Source: Arenibaculum pallidiluteum
GTDB lineage: Bacteria; Pseudomonadota; Alphaproteobacteria; Azospirillales; Azospirillaceae
Length of the DNA stretch: 64,000 nucleotides
NCBI RefSeq assembly: GCF_017355985.1
Contig: NZ_JAFIQU010000001.1
Span: 124,001-188,000 of the forward strand
Reading direction: 5' to 3'
Under the pieces are notes generated by a model. The model had not been told where the DNA came from. It saw only the letters and a list, made by a program, of their open reading frames with translations, and searched no databases. Shown one piece after another: positions 57,450-64,000 of the stretch (position 1 is its first letter; the number at the start of each line of letters is the position of its first letter). A program made the position numbers and the translations under genes.

Positions 57450-58820
57450 TCACGCCACCGGTGTCGGCTCCGGCACCTTCTCGCGCATGGTCACGAATTC
57501 CTCCGCGGCCGAGGGGTGCAGGCCGATCGTCTGGTCGAACTGCTTCTTGGTGGCTCCGCAGTTCAGCGCGATGGCGAGGCCCTGGATGATCTCGGGCCCG
57601 TCGGGACCGACCATGTGGCAGCCGAGGACCCGGTCGCTGTCCCGGTCGACGACCAGCTTCATCAGGGTCCGCTCCTCCCGCCCGGAAAGGGTGTTCTTCA
57701 TGGGGCGGAAGCTGGTCCGGTAGACGTCGATCTGTCCCAGCATGGCGCGGGCGCGCTCCTCGGTCAGGCCAACCGTGGCGACCGGCGGATTGCAGAACAC
57801 GGCCGTCGGGATGTTCTGGTAGCTGACCTGGGTCGGGTTCCCGTTGAACAGCGTCTCGACCAGCGCGCGGCCCTCGGCGATGGCGATGGGCGTCAGCGCG
57901 ACCCGGTCCGTGACGTCGCCCACGGCATAGACGCTGTGCAAGTTGGTGCGGTTCCACTCGTCGACGCGGATGCCGCCACGCGGGTCCGTCTCGATCCCCG
58001 CCGCCTCGAGCCCGAGGTCCCGGGTGTTCGGCGCGCGGCCGGTCGCCGCCAGGATCTGCCCGGCCTCGAAGCGGCGCCCGTCGGCGGTGACCGCAACCAG
58101 ACCGGCCTGGGTCTTCTCGATGCGCTCCAGCACGACCCCGGCGACGATGCGGATGCCCCGCCGGCCGAGCTCGGTCGCGAGATGCTCGCGCACGTCGCGG
58201 TCGAAGCCCCTCAGGACGTTGTCGCCGCGCAGCAGAACCGTCACGGCGACGCCGAGGGCGGCGAAGATGCTGGCGAATTCCAGCGCGATATACCCGCCGC
58301 CCAGGACGACCAGGCTCTCGGGCAGGGCCGGCAGCTCCAGCGCCTCGTTGGAGGTCAGGCAGTATTCGGCCCCGGGGACATTCGGGAGCACGGGATGGCC
58401 GCCCGTCGCGATCAGGATCGTCTTGGCCGTGAAGGTCTCGCTCCCGACCTGCACCGTGTGCGGGTCGAGCAGCCGGGCGTAGCCGTTCACGATGCGCACG
58501 CCGGGCTTCTCGAGCAGGCCGATATAGATCCCGTTCAGCCGGTCGAGCTCGCGATCCTTGTTGGCGATCAGGCGCGACCAGTCGAACGCCGTCTCACCGA
58601 CTTCCCAACCGAAGCCGGCGGCATCCTCGAAATGGTCGGCGAATTGGGCACCGTAGACCAGCAGCTTCTTGGGGACGCAGCCGCGCAGGACGCAGGTGCC
58701 GCCGACGCGGCTGCCCTCGGCGATGGCGACCTTGGCCCCGTAGGAAGCGGCGCGGCGGCTTGCGGCCACGCCCCCGGACCCGGCCCCGATCGTGAATAGG
58801 TCGAAATCGTAGCTCGCCAC
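57450..58820 (-). CDS. gor: Glutathione-disulfide reductase
   Basis: 456 residues, FAD/NAD(P)H disulphide oxidoreductase. FAD motif FTIGAGSGGVAASRRAASYG, redox pair C43 and C48 in GGTCVLRGCVPKKLLVYG, NAD(P) motif VVLGGGYIALEFASIFAALG, ATGRAPNT, and the C-terminal acid-base motif GLHPSAAEEFVTMR. Keeps glutathione reduced. The start is GTG, with GGAGG 5 bases ahead; a longer ATG start at 58853 would add 11 residues but has no ribosome binding site. Read after the dehydrogenase gene upstream on the same strand. Confidence 0.94.
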   Translation of the reverse strand: MASYDFDLFTIGAGSGGVAASRRAASYGAKVAIAEGSRVGGTCVLRGCVPKKLLVYGAQFADHFEDAAGFGWEVGETAFDWSRLIANKDRELDRLNGIYIGLLEKPGVRIVNGYARLLDPHTVQVGSETFTAKTILIATGGHPVLPNVPGAEYCLTSNEALELPALPESLVVLGGGYIALEFASIFAALGVAVTVLLRGDNVLRGFDRDVREHLATELGRRGIRIVAGVVLERIEKTQAGLVAVTADGRRFEAGQILAATGRAPNTRDLGLEAAGIETDPRGGIRVDEWNRTNLHSVYAVGDVTDRVALTPIAIAEGRALVETLFNGNPTQVSYQNIPTAVFCNPPVATVGLTEERARAMLGQIDVYRTSFRPMKNTLSGREERTLMKLVVDRDSDRVLGCHMVGPDGPEIIQGLAIALNCGATKKQFDQTIGLHPSAAEEFVTMREKVPEPTPVA

Positions 58821-58985
58821 CGCCGCCTCCAGGCTCCCGTTGATCACCGACATTCCGTGTCGGGCGTCCCGTATCCGGCATCTGGCCCCTGGCGCCGGCA
58901 CTTTCCAGCGCGGGGCCGCCCCACGACCTGCAAGGCCGGTCGAAGGGCGTCCGCCAAACCGTTGAAATTTCTACCGTTTAATCGC

Positions 58986-60476
58986 TCAGGCGCTGATCCC
59001 GCCCATGCAGAGGTACTTGATCTCGAGATAGTCCTCGATGCCGTACTTGGAGCCCTCGCGGCCGATGCCGCTCTCCTTCATCCCGCCGAAGGGCGCGACC
59101 TCGGTGGAGATGATGCCTTCGTTGATGCCGACGATTCCGTACTCCAGCGACTCCGCGACGCGCCAGATCCGGCCGACGTCCCGGCTATAGAAATAGGCCG
59201 CCAGCCCGAACTCCGTCGCATTGGCCAGCCGGACCGCCTCCTCTTCTGTCTCGAAGCGGAACAGCGGGGCGACCGGGCCGAAGGTCTCCTCGCGGGCGAC
59301 CTTCATCTCGGGCGTGACCTCGGCCAGCACCGTGGGCTCGAAGAAGCTGCCGCCGAGGGCATGGCGCCGGCCACCTGTGACGACCCGGGCTCCCTTGGCG
59401 ACGGCGTCGCGGATGTGCTCCTCGACCTTCTCGACCGCAGCCATGTCGATCAGGGGTCCCAGCTGGGCATCCTTGACCTCCAGCCCGGGGCCGACCTTCA
59501 GCGCGCCGACGGCCTCGGCCAGCTTGGCCGCGAAGGCCTCGTAGACGCCGGATTGCACCAGCAGGCGGTTGGCGCACACGCAGGTCTGGCCGGTGTTCCG
59601 GTACTTGGAGGCAATGGCGCCCTTCACCGCCTCGTCCAGGTCGGCATCGTCGAAGACCAGGAAGGGCGCGTTGCCGCCGAGCTCCAGCGAGACCTTCTTC
59701 ACCGTCGCAGCGCACTGGGCCATCAGCGTCTTGCCGACCTCGGTCGAGCCCGTGAAGCTGAGCTTGCGGACCGTGGGGTTGCCCGTCATCTCGCCGCCCA
59801 CGGCGCGGGCAGATCCCGTCAGCACCGCCAGCACGCCCGGGGGGATCCCGGCGCGTTCCGCCAGCACCGCCATGGCGAAGGCCGACAGCGGCGTCGCCGA
59901 GGCCGGCTTGATCACCATGGGGCAACCCGCGGCGAGCGCCGGGCCGGCCTTGCGGGTGATCATTGCGGCAGGAAAGTTCCAGGGCGTGATGGCGGCGGTG
60001 ACGCCGATCGGCTCCTTCAGCACGACGATGCGGCGACCCGGCAGGTGGCCGGGGATCACGTCGCCATAGACCCGCTTGCCCTCCTCGGCGAACCACTCGA
60101 TGAAGGAGGCCGCGTACAGGATCTCTCCGCGGCTCTCGGCCAGCGGCTTGCCCTGCTCGGCCGTCATGATGCGGGCGAGATCCTCCTGGTTCTCCACCAT
60201 CAGGTCGAACCAGGCGCGCAGCAGCTTCGCGCGGTCCTTGGCGGTGCGTGAGCGCCAGGCAGGCCAGGCGCGCTCGGCCGCCTCGATAGCCCGGCGCGTC
60301 TCGGCCGCGCCCATGTCCGGGACGGCCGCCAGGAAGGACCCGTCGGCGGGATTGGTGACTGCGATGGTCCGGCCGCTCTCGGCCGCCAGCCACTTGCCGT
60401 CGATGTAGGCACGGTCCCGCAGCAGAAGCGGATCCCTGAGGCCGAGCCTGGCGGCGATCTCCTGGGTGGTGGTCAT
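58986..60476 (-). CDS. gabD: NAD(P)-dependent succinate-semialdehyde dehydrogenase
   Basis: 496 residues. Aldehyde dehydrogenase motifs: ITPWNFPAAMITRKAGPALAAGCPMVIKPAS, LSFTGSTEVGKTL, catalytic Glu in SLELGGNAPFLVFDDAD and catalytic Cys in NTGQTCVCANRLLVQ; the ending EVAPFGGMKESGIGREGSKYGIEDYLEIKYLCMG is typical of GabD. Oxidises succinate semialdehyde to succinate in GABA breakdown; related glutarate-semialdehyde use is possible. 165 bases before gor on the same strand; the gap holds a small A+T island near GAAATTTC. Confidence 0.92.
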   Translation of the reverse strand: MTTTQEIAARLGLRDPLLLRDRAYIDGKWLAAESGRTIAVTNPADGSFLAAVPDMGAAETRRAIEAAERAWPAWRSRTAKDRAKLLRAWFDLMVENQEDLARIMTAEQGKPLAESRGEILYAASFIEWFAEEGKRVYGDVIPGHLPGRRIVVLKEPIGVTAAITPWNFPAAMITRKAGPALAAGCPMVIKPASATPLSAFAMAVLAERAGIPPGVLAVLTGSARAVGGEMTGNPTVRKLSFTGSTEVGKTLMAQCAATVKKVSLELGGNAPFLVFDDADLDEAVKGAIASKYRNTGQTCVCANRLLVQSGVYEAFAAKLAEAVGALKVGPGLEVKDAQLGPLIDMAAVEKVEEHIRDAVAKGARVVTGGRRHALGGSFFEPTVLAEVTPEMKVAREETFGPVAPLFRFETEEEAVRLANATEFGLAAYFYSRDVGRIWRVAESLEYGIVGINEGIISTEVAPFGGMKESGIGREGSKYGIEDYLEIKYLCMGGISA

Positions 60477-60629
60477 GCTGGTCCTCCGGGCTGGTCGTGC
60501 GTTCGTGCCCGCGTCCTGGCGCGCGGACGCACGGGCCGCGCCCTTACAGACCGGCCCGCGCCGCCTGATCCTAGACCGGCTTCCGCGCCATGCGCCAGCG
60601 GGACGGGTCGGCCGGCCGCCTGCGGGCCG

Positions 60630-62003
60630 TCACTTCCTGCGGGCCGCCTTCTCCGCTTCCTTGCGCTTGCGGAACGAAATGGCCCAGTCCTCGATCACCC
60701 GCTGCCTGCCGCGCGCGACGGCCAGCGCCTGGGCTGGCACATCCTGCGTGAGCACGCTCCCCGCGCCCACGATGGCGCCGTCGCCCACCGCGATCGGAGC
60801 CACCAGCGCCGTGTTCGAGCCGATGAAGGCCCCGGCGCCGATGTCGGTATGGCTCTTCAGGAAGCCATCGTAGTTGCAGGTGATGGTGCCCGCGCCGATG
60901 TTCGCCTTCGCGCCCACGCGCGCATCGCCGACATAGCTCAGGTGGTTCACCTTGGCGCCCTGCTCGATGCGGGCGTTCTTGATCTCGACAAAGTTGCCGA
61001 TATGGGCATCCGGCCCGATCTCGGCCCCGGGACGCAGCCGGGCGAAGGGGCCGATCTGTGCGCCGGCGGCGATCCTGACGCCCTCGAAATGGCAGAAGCC
61101 CCTGATCTCCACCCGATCGCCGATCTCGACGCCGGGCCCGAAGAAGGTGTTGGGCCCGATCACCACGTCGCGGCCCACCCGCGTGTCGGCGCTGAACCAG
61201 ACGGTCCCGGGATCGGTCAGCGTGGCGCCGGCCTCCATGGCCTGCCGGCGCAGCCGGGCCTGGAGCAGCCGCTCGGCCTCGGCGAGGTCCGCGCGGGAGT
61301 TGACGCCCACCACCTCCTCCTCGGCCGCCTCGACGACGCGGCAGGCGAACCCCCGGGACCGGGCGACGGTGACCGCGTCGGTCAGGTAGTACTCGCCCTT
61401 CGCGTTGGCATTGCCGATGGCGTCCAGAAGCTGCCACATGCGCGCGCCGTCGAAAGCCATCAGCCCCGCGTTGCACAGGGTGATCGCGCGCTGCGCCTCG
61501 GTCGCGTCCAGGTACTCGACGATCGCCTCGAGCTCGCCGCGCCCGTTGGCCACCAGCCGGCCATAGGCCCCGGGGTCGCGCGGGCGCATGCCGAGGACCA
61601 CCACGGCCGGGTCCTCGGCCGCGTCGCGGGCCGCCCGCAGGGCGCCCAGCGTCGCCGGCGTGACCAGGGGCGTGTCGCCGAACAGGACGATCACGTCGCC
61701 GAAGAAGCCCTCCAGCGCGCCGCGCGCGGCGCGGACCGCATCGCCCGTGCCCGCCTGGCTGTGCTGGACCACGGTCGGATGAGGCGCCACCGTCGCCTCG
61801 ACTTCCGGCATGCCGGGCCCGACCACCACGACGATGCGCTCGGGCTCCAGCGCCCGGGCGGCGGCCAGGGCGTGGCCCACCATCGGGACGCCGGCGACCC
61901 GGTGCAGCACCTTGGGCATCTCCGAGCGCATCCGCGTCCCCTTCCCGGCGGCGAGGATGATGAAGGCGAGCGGGCGGGCGGGCGAGGTCGGCGCTGGCGT
62001 CAT
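60630..62003 (-). CDS. glmU: Bifunctional GlmU (UDP-GlcNAc pyrophosphorylase / glucosamine-1-phosphate acetyltransferase)
   Basis: 457 residues. N-terminal nucleotidyltransferase with FIILAAGKGTRMRSEMPKVLHRVAG, then the left-handed beta-helix hexapeptide domain (PGVEIGDRVEIRGFCHFEGVRI, VEIKNARIEQGAKVNHLSYVGDARVGAKANIGAGTITCNYDG) with the acetyltransferase active site, and a basic C-terminal tail. Makes UDP-GlcNAc for peptidoglycan and lipid A. Divergent from gph by 96 bases. Confidence 0.97.
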   Translation of the reverse strand: MTPAPTSPARPLAFIILAAGKGTRMRSEMPKVLHRVAGVPMVGHALAAARALEPERIVVVVGPGMPEVEATVAPHPTVVQHSQAGTGDAVRAARGALEGFFGDVIVLFGDTPLVTPATLGALRAARDAAEDPAVVVLGMRPRDPGAYGRLVANGRGELEAIVEYLDATEAQRAITLCNAGLMAFDGARMWQLLDAIGNANAKGEYYLTDAVTVARSRGFACRVVEAAEEEVVGVNSRADLAEAERLLQARLRRQAMEAGATLTDPGTVWFSADTRVGRDVVIGPNTFFGPGVEIGDRVEIRGFCHFEGVRIAAGAQIGPFARLRPGAEIGPDAHIGNFVEIKNARIEQGAKVNHLSYVGDARVGAKANIGAGTITCNYDGFLKSHTDIGAGAFIGSNTALVAPIAVGDGAIVGAGSVLTQDVPAQALAVARGRQRVIEDWAISFRKRKEAEKAARRK

Positions 62004-62099
62004 CTCGGGACGGACTCCGCGGTTGCGGGTGGCGGGCGGGCCGTTTCAATGCCACAGTCGCGGGCCGCACCCCAAGTGAGACTTTCTTCGGAGCCCTTG

Positions 62100-62777
62100 A
62101 TGTCCCTGCCCCAGGCGGTCGTGCTCGATCTCGACGGTACCCTGATCGACAGCGCGCCCGAGATCGGCGCGGCGCTGAACCGCCTGCTGGCCCGCCACGG
62201 CCGTCGGCCGGTATCCGGCGATCAGGTCCGCATGATGGTGGGGGACGGCGCGCTGAGCCTCCTGGGAGCGGCCTTCGCGGCGACCGGAGCGCCGCTCTCG
62301 CCCGAGGCGGAGCGGGCTGTGCTCGAGGAATACCTCGACGACCTCGCGGCCGAGCCGGCGCGACGCGAGAGCATCTATCCCGGGGTCGAGGCGACGCTGC
62401 GGCTCCTGCGCGGGCGGGGCATGCGCATCGGGATCTGCACCAACAAGGCCGAGCGGGTCACCGAGCTGGTGCTGGAGCAGCTCGGCCTCGCCTCGCTGAT
62501 CGACGCCTTCGCGGGCGGCGACACCCTGCCCTGGCGCAAGCCCGACGGCCGCCATCCCGCCCATGTGGCGGAGCTGCTGGGCGTGCCCCCGGCGCAGGCC
62601 GCCATGGTGGGCGACGGGCTGAACGACGTGAAGGCGGCCCGCGGCGCGGGAATGCCGGTGGTGGCGGTCAGCTACGGCTATCCCCGCATGCCGGTGGCCG
62701 ATCTCGGCGCCGACCTGGTGATCGACGGCTTCGCCGACCTGCCCGCGGCGCTCGAGGCCCTGCCCCGCCGCGGCTGA
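62100..62777 (+). CDS. gph: Phosphoglycolate phosphatase (HAD family)
   Basis: 225 residues. HAD motif I VLDLDGTLIDSAPEI, motif II in ICTNKAE, motif III WRKPDGRHP and motif IV VGDGLNDVKAARGAGM. Clears 2-phosphoglycolate formed in DNA repair or photorespiration-like reactions; some HAD relatives act on other phosphates. Convergent with the DUF3108 gene by 16 bases. Confidence 0.9.
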   Translation: MSLPQAVVLDLDGTLIDSAPEIGAALNRLLARHGRRPVSGDQVRMMVGDGALSLLGAAFAATGAPLSPEAERAVLEEYLDDLAAEPARRESIYPGVEATLRLLRGRGMRIGICTNKAERVTELVLEQLGLASLIDAFAGGDTLPWRKPDGRHPAHVAELLGVPPAQAAMVGDGLNDVKAARGAGMPVVAVSYGYPRMPVADLGADLVIDGFADLPAALEALPRRG

Positions 62778-62793
62778 GGCGGGGTGCCGCCCT

Positions 62794-63807
62794 TCAGTCC
62801 TGTCCGCCCTGCGGCACCGGCGCGGGCCCCGCGGCTGGCTCCGGCAGTTCGGCCGTCTGGACCGTGCGGTCGACGTTCTCCAGCGTGACCACCAGCGTTC
62901 CCAGCGCGCTCTCCATCTCGATGCGCACCGGCACCGGCATGGAGCCGGGCGCGAGCGGCGCCACCAGCAGGGCCGGCGGCGTGCGGCGCGAGGCTTCGGG
63001 ATCGAAGACGCGCTTTTTCCAGGGCTTGCCGGCGACCAGCGTCTGGCGGACCTCGCAACGCTGCGCGGGGCCGCCGAAGACGGAATGGCTGGTCTTCGCG
63101 ATCTCCTGCGTGCCGCGCGGCACCAGCCGCATCTCGTACCGGCGGCGGCCGTCATAAACCGGCACCGCCGAATCGCAGGCCTGCCCGCCGGCGGTCCGCG
63201 CGACCAGTGCGAGCAGCGCACTCAGCGGGTCGTAGGTGTCGCGGGTCAGCTCCACCGGGACGCGCTCGTCCTCGCTGCGCTCATCCTCGCGACGGGGCTC
63301 GGTCATCGCCTCGACCCCGCCGCGGCCATCATAGGAAAGGGTCACGATCTTGGCATCGCCGCGCCAGCTGTCGGTCAGACGGTAGGAGCGCGGCTCCAGC
63401 GGGCTCGCGCCGATGCCCCTGGACGGGGCCGCCGAGTCCGGGACCGGCTCCCCCGAGACGAGAGCCCCCGAGACGACGGCGGAGGACCGCCAGGGCGCCA
63501 GGGCCCGGAACAGCCCGACGGGCTGGATGTCGAGGTCGATGCCGTAGCCCGTGGGCGCCAGCGCCAAGTCCAGGCGCGCCGTCAGCGCCCGGATCCCGCC
63601 GAGATGGATGCCGTAGTCCAGGCGCAGGCGCTCGGGCGCGCGCATGGACGCGGTTCCGCCGACGCCTGGCGGCGCAGGAACCGCCGCGACCGCCGCGGCC
63701 TGGACCGTCTCGGCCCGCGGCGCGGTGGCCAGGGCCGGCAGCGACAGAAGCGCGAGCGCCGCGGCCGCGGCGCGCAGAGCTCTTGAGGGGCGGAAGCGGG
63801 ACAGCAA
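62794..63807 (-). CDS. DUF3108 exported protein
   Basis: 337 residues. Signal peptide with basic start and hydrophobic core (LSRFRPSRALRAAAAALALLSLPALATAPRAE). The DUF3108 domain follows: LRLDYGIHLGGIRALTARLDLALAPTGYGIDLDIQPVGLFRALAPWRSS, DTYDPLSALLALVARTAGGQACDSAVPVYDGRRRYEMRLV. A periplasmic lipid-binding-like beta barrel; function unknown. The start codon is TTG with GGGAGGG ahead. Three cysteines are present. Confidence 0.88.
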   Translation of the reverse strand: MLSRFRPSRALRAAAAALALLSLPALATAPRAETVQAAAVAAVPAPPGVGGTASMRAPERLRLDYGIHLGGIRALTARLDLALAPTGYGIDLDIQPVGLFRALAPWRSSAVVSGALVSGEPVPDSAAPSRGIGASPLEPRSYRLTDSWRGDAKIVTLSYDGRGGVEAMTEPRREDERSEDERVPVELTRDTYDPLSALLALVARTAGGQACDSAVPVYDGRRRYEMRLVPRGTQEIAKTSHSVFGGPAQRCEVRQTLVAGKPWKKRVFDPEASRRTPPALLVAPLAPGSMPVPVRIEMESALGTLVVTLENVDRTVQTAELPEPAAGPAPVPQGGQD

Positions 63808-63827
63808 CGCGAGGGGCCCTCCCGGCA

Positions 63828-63848
63828 GATGTCAGGGGCACTGACATC
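63828..63848. promoter_or_regulatory. Inverted repeat upstream of the DUF3108 gene
   Basis: GATGTCA-N7-TGACATC, a perfect 7-bp inverted repeat about 21 bases before the TTG start. It looks like a protein-binding site; the binder is unknown. A weaker CCCC-N6-GGGG hairpin lies further towards the tRNA. Confidence 0.4.
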
Positions 63849-63917
63849 GTCCGGCAGCAAGGGTTAATGAATGGAAACCACCCCAGAGATGGGGGCTCGT
63901 CCCCTGGGAACTAGCGC

Positions 63918-63946
63918 TTGACAGCCATGCGCCCTCCGCCTAAATC
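63918..63946 (+). promoter_or_regulatory. tRNA promoter
   Basis: TTGACA, exactly 17 bases, TAAATC, followed 35 bases later by the tRNA. Consensus -35 and strong -10: the best promoter in the window. Confidence 0.75.
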
Positions 63947-63981
63947 AGGCGCTCCCGGCGCCCACGCGGCGCCACCGGAAT

Positions 63982-64000
63982 GGGCGCGTAGCTCAGCGGG
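63982..64000 (+). tRNA. tRNA, 5' end only (probably tRNA-Val)
   Basis: GGGCGCGTAGCTCAGCGGG: a seven-base acceptor strand, TA at positions 8-9 and the start of the D-arm, cut by the window end. Alphaproteobacterial tRNA-Val genes begin this way, but without the anticodon the type is not certain. Confidence 0.8.

Overview
The window is about 70% G+C chromosomal DNA that looks like an alphaproteobacterium, most likely of the Rhodospirillales type. The pointers are an ornithine decarboxylase/homospermidine synthase pair, a DUF1476 (ATP synthase zeta-type) gene, the sfsA-map-radC and purC-purS-purQ-purL-bolA-grxD neighbourhoods, a class II DAHP synthase, and promoters of TTGNNN-N16-18-TATANN type. 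No insertion sequence, prophage, CRISPR array or rRNA gene was seen. Long antisense ORFs opposite real genes are G+C artefacts and are not annotated.

Layout. 1-4.5 kb: the end of an RND/MMPL transporter, a GAF-PAS-PAS-GGDEF-EAL c-di-GMP protein and rodA. 4.5-7.7 kb: a polyamine unit (ornithine decarboxylase, homospermidine synthase) behind a ~320-nt structured leader with overlapping small upstream ORFs and a hairpin that partly covers the ribosome binding site. 7.8-10 kb: an unknown gene, then sfsA and map. 10-13.9 kb: a block of exported or envelope proteins (Tat-type short-chain dehydrogenase with a proline-rich microprotein, SH3-SPOR protein, SH3 lipoprotein, Ala/Pro-rich exported protein) lying between map and radC. 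14-16.5 kb: radC, a CsbD stress pair, purB.

16.9-24.5 kb: a divergent sugar locus. A ThuA-like protein, a Gfo/Idh/MocA dehydrogenase and a ROK regulator read left; a complete ABC importer (binding protein, two permeases, ATPase) reads right. It resembles the rhizobial thu disaccharide locus in content but has a different regulator and orientation. 24.5-35.8 kb: DUF1476, NRDE protein, then purC-purS, a 5.4-kb block of unrelated genes (DNA glycosylase, MocR regulator with a LysE exporter, methyltransferase, Lrp, two DMT-type membrane proteins), then purQ-purL-bolA-grxD with its own promoter.

35.9-42.4 kb: rarD, a two-gene exopolysaccharide synthase (HlyD-like adaptor plus GT2-PilZ, comparable to bgsBA), a Cache-HAMP sensor with no output domain, and rpsD with clear promoter and terminator. 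42.4-53 kb: a leftward run of mostly housekeeping genes (TPR protein, small exported protein, trmJ, cimA, cysS, nadE, pncB, class II DAHP synthase). 53-64 kb: MFS transporter and LysR regulator with a palindromic site, GNAT acetyltransferase, OpgC-like protein, glutathione reductase, succinate-semialdehyde dehydrogenase, glmU, gph, a DUF3108 protein, and the first 19 nt of a tRNA behind a strong promoter.
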